Source: Legionella qingyii (GTDB lineage: Bacteria > Pseudomonadota > Gammaproteobacteria > Legionellales > Legionellaceae). Taken from it: 64,000 bases of DNA. A program made the translations under genes and the position numbers. Numbering within the stretch: position 1 is the stretch's first letter; the number at the start of each line of letters is the position of its first letter. Positions 55,933 through 64,000 of this stretch are shown one piece after another. The notes under the pieces were generated by a model, which made no database searches, was not told where the DNA came from, and saw only the letters and a program-made list of their open reading frames with translations. Location of the stretch: contig NZ_QHJG01000008.1 in assembly GCF_003184185.1 (NCBI RefSeq), positions 62,001 through 126,000 on the forward strand. The letters are read 5' to 3'.

Positions 55933-55961
55933 TCCCCTACCCCATTCTATGGGAGAGGGGA
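55933..55961 (+). terminator. Weak hairpin after the thiolase gene
   Basis: TCCCCTACCCCAT and ATGGGAGAGGGGA pair with a mismatch; the next bases are TCTTTAATAAAAAA, not a U-run. It may reduce read-through or protect the upstream transcript end, because the downstream genes are close. Confidence 0.4.
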
Positions 55962-55983
55962 TCTTTAATAAAAAAGGATGTTC

Positions 55984-56298
55984 ATGCTACGACACAGTCT
56001 TATCTACCTGCTAATGAGTATTTTAGTAGTTCTATTTGCGAAATATGCTCATCTTATTATTGTCTATGTTGATGTATTTTTTACCTATGTTAATTTGAAA
56101 TTAACTCCTATATTCAGCCAAACGGGCTGGGGGCTTGTTATCCGAAAAATTCTCGTTCTTGTCCTGTTGCCTCTAATAATTACCGCCATTCCTGCACTTG
56201 CTTATAGGCTTATAAAAGGTGGGGATATGCCACACTTTATTGCCGTAACCTGGATTATTTGGACAATCATCGTTTTAAGCGATATTTTGGTGCGATGA
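55984..56298 (+). CDS. Small three-helix membrane protein in the liu cluster
   Basis: A 104-residue protein with three predicted membrane helices: [41 protein letters not shown] and [16 protein letters not shown]. The second ATG (55984) has AAGG six bases upstream; ATG 55978 is too close to it. Its stop lies at the liuB start region, so it is translated within the leucine operon. No enzyme of the pathway is a small membrane protein, so a transport or scaffold role is only a guess. Confidence 0.7.
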   Translation: MLRHSLIYLLMSILVVLFAKYAHLIIVYVDVFFTYVNLKLTPIFSQTGWGLVIRKILVLVLLPLIITAIPALAYRLIKGGDMPHFIAVTWIIWTIIVLSDILVR

Positions 56299-56306
56299 GG
56301 ATAGGC

Positions 56307-57914
56307 ATGGCAAAATTAATCAGTCAAATTAATACAAGCAGTCAAGAATTCAAGACAAACCAGGCAGCCATGCAAGCCTTGGTAGATGAGTTAAAAAGTC
56401 GAATTCAACATATTGCTCTAGGCGGCGACGAAAAAGCTCGAGCTCGTCATTTAAAACATGGTAAATTATTACCAAGAGAACGATTACAACAACTACTCGA
56501 CCCAGGAAGCCCTTTTCTTGAACTTTCCCAGCTTGCAGCGTATCAAGTTTATGATGATGCAGTCCCCGCTGCAGGGATTATCACAGGAATTGGCTGGGTT
56601 TCAGGTATTGAATGTGTGATTGTAGTCAATGATGCCACTGTAAAAGGCGGCACTTATTATCCATTAACAGTAAAAAAACACTTAAGAGCCCAAGAAATCG
56701 CTCTAGCAAATCATTTGCCCTGCATTTATCTGGTCGATTCAGGAGGAGCTTATTTGCCCCATCAAGATGAAGTATTTCCTGATCGCGATCATTTCGGGCG
56801 AATATTTTACAATCAGGCTCAAATGTCTGCGCAAAATATTCCACAAATCGCAGTAGTTATGGGATCTTGTACAGCTGGTGGTGCATATGTACCAGCTATG
56901 GCTGATGAATCAATCATGGTGAAAAATCAGGCCACGATTTTTCTTGGCGGCCCACCTCTTGTCAAAGCAGCAACAGGTGAAGTCATCAGTGCCGAAGAAT
57001 TAGGTGGTGCAGAAGTCCATTGTCGGCATTCGGGCGTAGCAGATCACTATGCAGAAAATGATGGCCATGCGCTTCATCTGGCACGAGTTTCTATTAGTCA
57101 TTTGAACCGCAAAAAACCACATCAATTAATGCGCATAGATACGGTTGAACCACTTTATGACAGTAAGGAACTTAACGGTATAATACCTACTGATCCTCGA
57201 AAACCTTTTGATATTCGCGAAATTATTGCACGTATTGTTGATGGTTCCGAGTTTGATGAATTTAAAGCGCTTTTTGGTACAACGCTGGTTTGTGGCTTCG
57301 CCCATTTATATGGTTATCCTATAGGCATTATTGCAAATAATGGCATTTTATTTAGTGAAAGCGCATTGAAAGGAACTCACTTTATAGAACTTTGTTGCCA
57401 ACGTAAAATTCCTTTACTTTTTCTGCAAAATATCACCGGTTTTATGGTTGGTTCTAAATATGAAGCCTCAGGTATTGCAAAACATGGCGCCAAAATGGTA
57501 ACCGCTGTTGCCAATGCCAATGTTCCAAAATTTACTGTAATTGTTGGCGGTAGTTTTGGCGCGGGTAATTATGCCATGTGTGGACGCGCCTATAACCCTA
57601 ATTTTCTTTGGTCTTGGCCTAACTCTCGTATTTCAGTTATGGGTGGAGAACAAGCCGCTAATGTATTAGCACAAGTGAATCGAGACAAATTGGCAAAACA
57701 AGGAAGCGATTGGCCCTTAGCTGAAGAAGAACGTTTTAAGGAGCAATTACGTTCTCAATATGAGATGCAGGGAAATCCTTATTATGCCAGTGCCCGATTA
57801 TGGGACGACGGGGTCATTGCCCCCCAGGATACACGCAAAGTATTAGGTCTGGGTTTATCAGCAACATTAAATATCCCAATCGAGCCAACACGCTTTGGCG
57901 TATTTCGCATGTAA
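56307..57914 (+). CDS. liuB: Methylcrotonyl-CoA carboxylase beta subunit
   Basis: A 535-residue carboxyltransferase. GAG-G six bases before ATG 56307 and the family length fix the start (MAKLI); ATG 56295 overlaps the preceding stop. [21 protein letters not shown] is the N-terminal motif. [15 protein letters not shown] and [20 protein letters not shown] bind acyl-CoA and biotin. It transfers carboxyl from biotin to 3-methylcrotonyl-CoA, with liuD. Confidence 0.94.
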   Translation: MAKLISQINTSSQEFKTNQAAMQALVDELKSRIQHIALGGDEKARARHLKHGKLLPRERLQQLLDPGSPFLELSQLAAYQVYDDAVPAAGIITGIGWVSGIECVIVVNDATVKGGTYYPLTVKKHLRAQEIALANHLPCIYLVDSGGAYLPHQDEVFPDRDHFGRIFYNQAQMSAQNIPQIAVVMGSCTAGGAYVPAMADESIMVKNQATIFLGGPPLVKAATGEVISAEELGGAEVHCRHSGVADHYAENDGHALHLARVSISHLNRKKPHQLMRIDTVEPLYDSKELNGIIPTDPRKPFDIREIIARIVDGSEFDEFKALFGTTLVCGFAHLYGYPIGIIANNGILFSESALKGTHFIELCCQRKIPLLFLQNITGFMVGSKYEASGIAKHGAKMVTAVANANVPKFTVIVGGSFGAGNYAMCGRAYNPNFLWSWPNSRISVMGGEQAANVLAQVNRDKLAKQGSDWPLAEEERFKEQLRSQYEMQGNPYYASARLWDDGVIAPQDTRKVLGLGLSATLNIPIEPTRFGVFRM

Positions 57915-57925
57915 GGAGCATACAG

Positions 57926-58702
57926 GTGAGCGACTTGTTGTACGAAATTCATGAACACTTGTGTCTACTCACTCTAAATCGTGTGAGCAAGCATAATGCT
58001 TTTGATAATCAGCTTTTAGGAGAAATGCAACGTCAGCTTAATGCGGCTATTGCCGATTCTAATGTCCGAGTCATTATCCTTAAAGCCAATGGAAAACATT
58101 TTTCTGCAGGCGCTGATTTAGGCTGGATGCAAAACATGGCACGATATACTGAAGAAGAAAATCTAAAAGATGCCATGGTGCTTGGTAATCTAATGTACAC
58201 TTTAAATAAAAGCCCCAAACCCACTTTAGCCATGGTCCATGGTTCTGCTTTTGGTGGTGGCGCAGGACTTGCTGCAGCATGTGATATTACTATCGCATCT
58301 CAATCAGCGCGCTTTTGTTTTTCAGAAGTTAAATTGGGTTTGATACCTGCAGTAATTAGTCCCTATGTAGTTCAAGCCATTGGAGAGCGTAGCGCTAAAT
58401 CCTTATTCATGAGTGCTGAAATTTTTGATGCAGCCAAAGCGTTGTCGTTACATTTAGTACAACATTGTGTTGCTGAGGAACATTTGTTGGAATTCACGCT
58501 CAATTATGCAAAACAAATCAGCAACAATGCGCCCGAAGCGGTCAAAGCATCAAAACAACTGGCAAGCTATGTAGCAAATAAAACAATAAATGAGGAACTC
58601 GTCTATTACACTGCCTCTTTGATTGCTCAAAAAAGAGTATCTACTGAAGGACAACAAGGACTTAATGCATTTTTAAAGAAAGAAAAACCAAATTGGAGCT
58701 AG
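57926..58702 (+). CDS. liuC: Methylglutaconyl-CoA hydratase (enoyl-CoA hydratase family)
   Basis: A 258-residue crotonase-fold enzyme. The start is GTG 57926, with AAGGAG seven bases upstream; the frame opens further back inside liuB. NRVSKHNAFDNQLLGEM, KANGKHFSAGADLGWMQNMA and HGSAFGGGAGLAAACDITIAS are the oxyanion-hole and CoA-binding segments. FSEVKLGLIPAVISPYVV has the catalytic Glu. It converts 3-methylglutaconyl-CoA to HMG-CoA. Confidence 0.9.
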   Translation: MSDLLYEIHEHLCLLTLNRVSKHNAFDNQLLGEMQRQLNAAIADSNVRVIILKANGKHFSAGADLGWMQNMARYTEEENLKDAMVLGNLMYTLNKSPKPTLAMVHGSAFGGGAGLAAACDITIASQSARFCFSEVKLGLIPAVISPYVVQAIGERSAKSLFMSAEIFDAAKALSLHLVQHCVAEEHLLEFTLNYAKQISNNAPEAVKASKQLASYVANKTINEELVYYTASLIAQKRVSTEGQQGLNAFLKKEKPNWS

Positions 58703-58724
58703 ATATCTTGGGTCTCTGGTCGTT

Positions 58725-58760
58725 TATTGGTATAGCCTGGATGCAAAGAATTCAGACTAC
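58725..58760. repeat. Half-copy of the dispersed repeat in the liuC-liuD gap
   Basis: GGTATAGCCTGGATGCAAAG follows liuC. It is a single decayed arm. Confidence 0.35.
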
Positions 58761-58808
58761 GTTAGATAATGAATGCGAGCTTATAAAAGTTAAATTAATG
58801 AGGCACTA

Positions 58809-60773
58809 ATGTTTAATAAAATTCTTATTGCCAACCGCGGTGAAATTGCGTGCAGAATTATCAAAACTGCTCGTTCTATGGGCATACACACAGTGGCTAT
58901 TTACTCCTCGGTTGATAAAGACAGTCTTCATGTACGCAGTGCTGACAGTGCATATTTTGTGGGTGATGCACCTGCTAAAGACAGCTATCTAAATATTGCT
59001 AATATTATTCATGTCGCCAAGGAATGTGGGGCACAAGCCATTCATCCTGGATATGGATTCTTATCTGAAAACCCCGAGTTTGCTAAAGCATGTAACGAAG
59101 CGGGTATTATTTTTATAGGCCCTTCTGTAAAAGCAATGGAGGCAATGGCATCAAAACAATTAGCCAAACAATTGCTGGAACGAACTAAAGTCCCTTTAAC
59201 CCCGGGCTATCATGGCAGTGAACAGGCAGAAGACAAATTACTGGCTGAAGCAAAAAAAATAGGGTTTCCTGTCTTAATTAAAGCAGCCAATGGTGGTGGC
59301 GGTAAAGGAATGCGCGCAGTTCACCATGAATCAGAATTTAGTGCTGCCTTAGCTGGAGCAAAACGTGAATCCATGGCGAGTTTTGCTGATGACACCATGA
59401 TTATAGAAAAATTGGTACTCCATCCTCGACATGTTGAATTACAAATCATGGCCGACAATCATGGCAATGTAGTTCATTTATTTGAGCGTGATTGTTCCAT
59501 TCAACGTCGGCACCAAAAAATTATTGAAGAAGCTCCGGCGCCTAATTTATCTGCTTCATTGAGACAAAAACTCGCCGAAGCGGCTTGCGAAGTAGCACGG
59601 TCTATCAAATACAGCGGCGCAGGAACTGTTGAATTTTTAGTAGATGGCTCAGAACAATTCTATTTTATGGAAATGAATACTCGATTACAGGTGGAACACC
59701 CAGTAACTGAAATGATTACCGGGCTTGACTTAGTTGCCTGGCAATTGAAAATTGCGGCTAATGAAGCGTTACCTTTGCCACAAGATAAAATTCAAGCACA
59801 GGGTCATGCAATAGAATGTCGCATATATGCCGAGGATCCTCATCACGATTTTATTCCATCAATAGGACAAATCCACTTTCTGCAAGAATCCTCAGGGGAT
59901 GGCATACGCATTGATACGGGGGTAGAACGTTCATCACAAATTACCATGTACTATGACCCAATGATTGCCAAGCTTATTGTGTGGGGAGCAAATCGTGATC
60001 AGGCACTATCCAGATTGGAACATGCCTTATCCCAGTATTTTATTGGTGGAGTAAAAACGAATATTCCGTTTTTACAAGCTATTTGCCAACACTCAAAATT
60101 CAGACGCGCGGAACTCAGTACTGATTTTTTAAGCAAAGAAGAAATTAAACTCCCAAGTCCAGATAGTGAAATCGCCCTACTCATGGCTGTAAGTTTTGAT
60201 TATTTGCACAATGTGAATTCTTTTCAAGATCCATTATTACTAGAAACATTTTCCTGGCAATCTCAAATATCAAGTCATTGGATATGGCGCTATAAAGATA
60301 AGGATGAGGTGATTAAAGCATTTATCACTCCAATCAATAAAAATCATTTTAAGGTGCAATTTAAAACACAAGAACATTTGATCCATGCTCATTTAGTTGG
60401 CAATAAACTTCGTATTGAAACCAAGATACAAAATTATCACGCTACAATTGAAAATAAAAAGCAATCTCTAACCTTGTATACGAGCCAAGGGCAAATTACT
60501 ATTGAACGGTTTAATTGGGAGACACTTGACACACAAACCACTGTTCATAAAGGGCAACTTACAGCACCAATGCCAGCTACTGTGGTCGCAGTTTTAAAAA
60601 ATATTGGTGAAAAAGTGAAAGCAGGTGAGCGTTTAATTGTATTAGAAGCAATGAAAATGGAACATACCATTCATGCCCCGACTGATGGCATTTTATTGGA
60701 TATATTCTATGCTGTAGGAGCGCAGGTAAATGAAGGAGAGGAATTACTGTCATTAAGTGAAGCAGATTCTTAA
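58809..60773 (+). CDS. liuD: Methylcrotonyl-CoA carboxylase alpha subunit (biotin carboxylase and carrier)
   Basis: A 654-residue protein. The biotin carboxylase spans about 1-450: [49 protein letters not shown] (ATP-grasp), [19 protein letters not shown] and [17 protein letters not shown]. The carrier domain at the end has the biotin Lys near residue 617 in [14 protein letters not shown]. It carboxylates biotin with ATP and bicarbonate for liuB. Start ATG 58809 has GAGG upstream. Confidence 0.95.
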   Translation: MFNKILIANRGEIACRIIKTARSMGIHTVAIYSSVDKDSLHVRSADSAYFVGDAPAKDSYLNIANIIHVAKECGAQAIHPGYGFLSENPEFAKACNEAGIIFIGPSVKAMEAMASKQLAKQLLERTKVPLTPGYHGSEQAEDKLLAEAKKIGFPVLIKAANGGGGKGMRAVHHESEFSAALAGAKRESMASFADDTMIIEKLVLHPRHVELQIMADNHGNVVHLFERDCSIQRRHQKIIEEAPAPNLSASLRQKLAEAACEVARSIKYSGAGTVEFLVDGSEQFYFMEMNTRLQVEHPVTEMITGLDLVAWQLKIAANEALPLPQDKIQAQGHAIECRIYAEDPHHDFIPSIGQIHFLQESSGDGIRIDTGVERSSQITMYYDPMIAKLIVWGANRDQALSRLEHALSQYFIGGVKTNIPFLQAICQHSKFRRAELSTDFLSKEEIKLPSPDSEIALLMAVSFDYLHNVNSFQDPLLLETFSWQSQISSHWIWRYKDKDEVIKAFITPINKNHFKVQFKTQEHLIHAHLVGNKLRIETKIQNYHATIENKKQSLTLYTSQGQITIERFNWETLDTQTTVHKGQLTAPMPATVVAVLKNIGEKVKAGERLIVLEAMKMEHTIHAPTDGILLDIFYAVGAQVNEGEELLSLSEADS

Positions 60774-60887
60774 GTTAGGTGGTTACTAGTATCAAACGGG
60801 CTGAAGCCAAAATCACCAATGTTCGCATGTAATTACAGCTCTCCGCCAGCACGTACTACTGCCTTGGGAATATTAAAAGAGATAATT

Positions 60888-61796
60888 ATGGACTATCCAC
60901 AAAATGTAACCATTATAGAAGTAGGCCCTCGCGATGGCTTGCAAAATGAGTCTTCTTTTGTGTCGAGCAAACACAAAATTGAATTAATCAATTTGTTAAG
61001 TGAATCTGGCCTGCAATATATCGAAGTAACCAGTTTTGTATCTGCAAAAGCAATTCCACAGTTGGCAGACCATAATGAAGTATTTCGGGCTATAGACAAA
61101 GCACCATCCATTCATTATTCTGCGCTGGTTCCTAATGAACAGGGTATGCTCAAAGCATTAGAAGCAGGTGTTACAGAAATTGCTGTATTTACCGCAGCAA
61201 GCGAACAATTTAACCACCGAAATATTAATTGTTCAATTGAGGAAAGCATTTCTCGTTTTAAACCTGTCCTCGCTTTAGCCAAAGAGAGCCATATCAGAGT
61301 ACGAGGCTATATTTCCTGTGTCCTTGGTTGTCCTTATGAAGGAAGTGTGGCTCCCGAAAAAGTAGTTGAGGTAACAAAAAGGTTATTAGACTTAGGTGTC
61401 GATGAAATCTCATTAGGCGATACGATTGGTGTTGGAACGCCACATCAAACCCATCTCTTGCTCGAACACGTGCTAAAACTGTTGCCGCTGCATCAATTAG
61501 CGATGCATTTTCATGACACTTATGGCCAGGCCATAGCTAATATTTATACTTCCTTACAGCATGGGGTCCACCGCTTTGATAGTTCAGTTGCAGGACTTGG
61601 TGGTTGTCCTTATGCGCGTGGAGCCAGCGGAAATGTTGCCACTGAAGACGTTTTATACTTAATGCACGGTCTAGGGATAAATACTGGGGTAGATATATTT
61701 AAGATTGTGGCGGCTGGCGACATGATCTGCAAGATATTAGGACGTAAAAATCAATCAAAAGTCGCAAATGCAATGTTGGCAAATCCCTGTACTTAG
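60888..61796 (+). CDS. liuE: Hydroxymethylglutaryl-CoA lyase
   Basis: A 302-residue lyase that splits HMG-CoA to acetoacetate and acetyl-CoA. ATG 60888 follows AAGAGA; the frame runs back to 60819 but lacks family similarity there. EVGPRDGLQNE is the metal/substrate motif, MHFHDTYGQAIANI has metal His residues, and GLGGCPYARGASGNVATED holds the catalytic Cys. Sixth enzyme of the cluster. Confidence 0.94.
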   Translation: MDYPQNVTIIEVGPRDGLQNESSFVSSKHKIELINLLSESGLQYIEVTSFVSAKAIPQLADHNEVFRAIDKAPSIHYSALVPNEQGMLKALEAGVTEIAVFTAASEQFNHRNINCSIEESISRFKPVLALAKESHIRVRGYISCVLGCPYEGSVAPEKVVEVTKRLLDLGVDEISLGDTIGVGTPHQTHLLLEHVLKLLPLHQLAMHFHDTYGQAIANIYTSLQHGVHRFDSSVAGLGGCPYARGASGNVATEDVLYLMHGLGINTGVDIFKIVAAGDMICKILGRKNQSKVANAMLANPCT

Positions 61797-61912
61797 CACA
61801 TTATCCAAATTACAACCACTTCTCTTAGACTATCTAAATTACATTGACCATAGCTGATATGAAGTATGAGAATTAACGTACAATCGTTTCAATAAATAAG
61901 AGAGAATGAAAC

Positions 61913-63859
61913 ATGAATGAAACCGTATGGAAGCCCAAACACCCTAAAGACAGTAGGATGTGGCAATTTATGGAGTTCGCTGCCAAAAAAAACGCCCAGA
62001 TTTTTGAAAATTATCAAGATATGCATACCTGGTCCACCAAACATCCAGACTCTTTTTGGCCAACACTTTGTGATTTTTTTCATGTACAGTTTGATACAGA
62101 ACCCTATCAAATCTTGAATCACTCTAAGAATGATCAAATGATAAATTCACATTGGTTCGCGGGCGCGCAATTTAATTTTGCTGAACAACTGTTATCGCGC
62201 AAAGACAAACATCCAGCCTTAATTAGTATTAATGAAGATAACGACAAACAAGTAATTAGCTATGAGCAATTATATGCACTTGTTGCACAATGCGCAGCAG
62301 GTTTAAAAGCTGTTGGAGTTACAGCTGGTGATAGAGTAGCTGCTTTAATGCCAAATACTTCGCAAACAATTATTGCCATGCTCGCTACTACCTCATTAGG
62401 AGCAATCTGGTCCTCTTGCTCACCCGATTTTGGCGCACAAGCTGCAATTGATCGACTGGGCCAAATTGATCCCAAGATATTGTTTATCTGTGATGGACAT
62501 CAATATCAAGGCAAGAAACATAGTGGGATGGAAAAAATCAAACAACTTAACGATGCCATTCCCTCGCTCAAGCAAATCGTCATTTGCCCTAATATAAAAG
62601 AACCCATAGATAGTTCTGCATTTCCCAAAGCACAATATTGGAATGACTTTCTTCGTCCTGCAAGTCATTGTGAATTTGTTGCTTTACCCTTTGAGCATCC
62701 TGTCTACATTATGTTCTCATCAGGGACTACTGGAAAACCTAAATGCATTATCCACGGAGCAGGCGGAACCTTATTGCAGCATATAAAAGAATTAGGATTG
62801 CATACAGATTTGCGCCCTACTGACAACTTATGCTTTTATACTACGTGCGGATGGATGATGTGGAACTGGACCGTTTCTGCACTGGCATTAGGGACAACGC
62901 TTACCTTATATGAAGGCTCGCCTACCTACCCCGAAAATAATCGTTTATTTAAACTTATTGCTGAAGAGCAAGTGACTGTTTTTGGTACCAGTGCCAAATT
63001 CATTTCTTCAGTAGAAAAATCAGGAGTTAAACCTAAAGATGAATTTGATTTAAGTCATTTGCGCTGCATTCTCTCAACAGGTTCACCGCTTCTACCCAAA
63101 AACTATGATTACGTTTATGAGCAAATTAAAAATGATGTCCAGCTTTGTTCTATTTCAGGTGGCACAGATATCATTTCCTGTTTTGCCTTAGGTAATCCAA
63201 TCCTCCCAATCTACAGAGGCGAATTACAATGTTTGGGTCTAGGTATGGCGGTTGAAGTTTTTAATGAGCAGGGGCAGTCCGTTCGTGAAGAACGAGGGGA
63301 ATTAGTCTGTACCGCCCCCTTTCCATCCATGCCTGTAGGTTTTTGGAATGATCCTGATAGAACGGCTTATCAGCGTGCTTATTATGAGCGTTTTCCTGGA
63401 GTTTGGGCCCATGGTGATTTTGCTGAAATTACAGCCCATAATGGATTGATTATTTATGGACGATCCGATGCTGTTTTAAATCCAGGAGGAGTACGTATTG
63501 GTACTGCTGAAATTTACCGCCAAGTAGAAAAAATAGATGAAGTGGTTGATAGCATAGTGATTGGCCAAGATTGGCAAGATGATGTGCGTGTTGTTTTATT
63601 TGTTAAATTACGTGACAACTTGGAACTTACAGAAGAATTAATGAATAAAATACGTTTAACGATTCGTCATAATGCCTCACCAAGACACGTGCCAGCAAAA
63701 ATAGTGCAAGTAGCAGATATCCCTCGCACAATCAGTGGCAAGATAGTCGAACTAGCTGTCCGACAAGTTGTTCATGGCTTACCTGTGAATAATTTACAAT
63801 CTCTGGCAAATCCCCAAGCGCTAGATTATTTTAAAGATCGTGAAGAACTACAAAAATAA
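61913..63859 (+). CDS. aacS: Acetoacetyl-CoA synthetase
   Basis: A 648-residue ANL-family ligase. The N-terminal MWQFMEFAAKKNAQ and YEQLYALVAQCAAGLKA lead to MFSSGTTGKPKCIIHG (P-loop), TTCGWMMWNWTVSALALGTTL, and YGRSDAVLNPGGVRIGTAEIY with the hinge. The catalytic Lys is in PRTISGKIVELAVRQVVHG, near the end. It activates acetoacetate to acetoacetyl-CoA, which the thiolase then splits. This replaces a succinyl-CoA transferase. It is the last gene of the liu cluster. Confidence 0.93.
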   Translation: MNETVWKPKHPKDSRMWQFMEFAAKKNAQIFENYQDMHTWSTKHPDSFWPTLCDFFHVQFDTEPYQILNHSKNDQMINSHWFAGAQFNFAEQLLSRKDKHPALISINEDNDKQVISYEQLYALVAQCAAGLKAVGVTAGDRVAALMPNTSQTIIAMLATTSLGAIWSSCSPDFGAQAAIDRLGQIDPKILFICDGHQYQGKKHSGMEKIKQLNDAIPSLKQIVICPNIKEPIDSSAFPKAQYWNDFLRPASHCEFVALPFEHPVYIMFSSGTTGKPKCIIHGAGGTLLQHIKELGLHTDLRPTDNLCFYTTCGWMMWNWTVSALALGTTLTLYEGSPTYPENNRLFKLIAEEQVTVFGTSAKFISSVEKSGVKPKDEFDLSHLRCILSTGSPLLPKNYDYVYEQIKNDVQLCSISGGTDIISCFALGNPILPIYRGELQCLGLGMAVEVFNEQGQSVREERGELVCTAPFPSMPVGFWNDPDRTAYQRAYYERFPGVWAHGDFAEITAHNGLIIYGRSDAVLNPGGVRIGTAEIYRQVEKIDEVVDSIVIGQDWQDDVRVVLFVKLRDNLELTEELMNKIRLTIRHNASPRHVPAKIVQVADIPRTISGKIVELAVRQVVHGLPVNNLQSLANPQALDYFKDREELQK

Positions 63860-63878
63860 AAAATAGAGTGGATGCTTT

Positions 63879-63955
63879 GTAGTTTGGGTCGCGCAGCAAA
63901 CCCCGGGGATGGTTGACTATGGATCCCGAGATTTGCTGCGCGGCCCCCAAGCTAC
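63879..63955. repeat. Inverted repeat after acetoacetyl-CoA synthetase
   Basis: GTAGTTTGGGTCGCGCAGCA at the left pairs with TTTGCTGCGCGGCCCCCAAG at 63932-63951, with two or three mismatches, around CCCCGGGGATGG. A variant of the dispersed family with GCGCAGCAAA arms; it marks the 3' end of the operon. Confidence 0.65.
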
Positions 63956-64000
63956 TTTAATCACCAAGTCAATCGTTTATTCCGATTTACCTCAAAGTAC

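Noticed and set aside
1..64000. CRISPR arrays, tRNA or rRNA genes
   Set aside because: No regularly spaced direct repeats and no T-loop (GGTTCGA) patterns with matching acceptor stems were seen.

Overview
The window looks like chromosomal DNA of a Legionella species, probably not L. pneumophila; I cannot name the species from sequence alone. The signs are low GC with AT-rich spacers, the gammaproteobacterial order cinA/pncC - recA - recX - alaS, a fused aspartate kinase/diaminopimelate decarboxylase, large eukaryote-like or effector-like proteins (ankyrin, GDSL and a 1436-residue helical protein) scattered among housekeeping genes, and a complete liu leucine-degradation cluster. No rRNA, tRNA, CRISPR array or phage module is visible.

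Layout. 1-3.0 kb: the end of a short-chain dehydrogenase, an ankyrin protein, a tandem pair of small secreted paralogues and a small membrane protein. 3.2-9.4 kb (mostly minus strand): mscL, alaS, recX, recA, a small plus-strand ORF, pncC and a small lipoprotein. 9.5-14.3 kb (minus): a four-gene operon of glutamine-synthetase-like ligase, aldehyde dehydrogenase, iron alcohol dehydrogenase and class I amidotransferase, which reads as a gamma-glutamylated amine or amino-alcohol pathway. 14.5-22.3 kb (plus): mutS, tamA-tamB and hemB. 22.4-32.8 kb: a small secreted protein, a FadL-type porin, lysAC, an AddA-like helicase-nuclease, apbC/mrp and a CsiV-like protein. 33.0-46.4 kb is an accessory stretch: two tandem small paralogues (one frameshifted), a second DAP decarboxylase fused to an effector-type N-terminus, a 1436-residue candidate effector sharing that N-terminus, an SAHH-like NAD-binding protein with an MFS transporter, a GDSL hydrolase of effector type, and a membrane PAS-GGDEF diguanylate cyclase. 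46.5-53.1 kb (minus): a secreted protein with lpxK-msbA, an acetyltransferase, pyrD and a methyltransferase-like protein. 53.5-63.9 kb (plus): isovaleryl-CoA dehydrogenase, thiolase, a small membrane protein, both methylcrotonyl-CoA carboxylase subunits, methylglutaconyl-CoA hydratase, HMG-CoA lyase and acetoacetyl-CoA synthetase, which together take isovaleryl-CoA from leucine to acetyl-CoA.

The most interesting signal is at 33.9-39.8 kb. Two adjacent genes share an N-terminal module of about 40 aligned residues and similar promoters. In one the module is fused to a full-length duplicate of the lysAC decarboxylase domain. In the other a 44-residue piece of the module is missing, and a region with a possible His/Asp pair follows. 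Mobile-element traces include a 125-bp MITE with 16-bp perfect terminal repeats and a 5-bp target duplication at 39921-40045, two other hairpin or MITE-like elements, and a dispersed family of inverted repeats built on CCTGGGTGAAGCG at operon ends.
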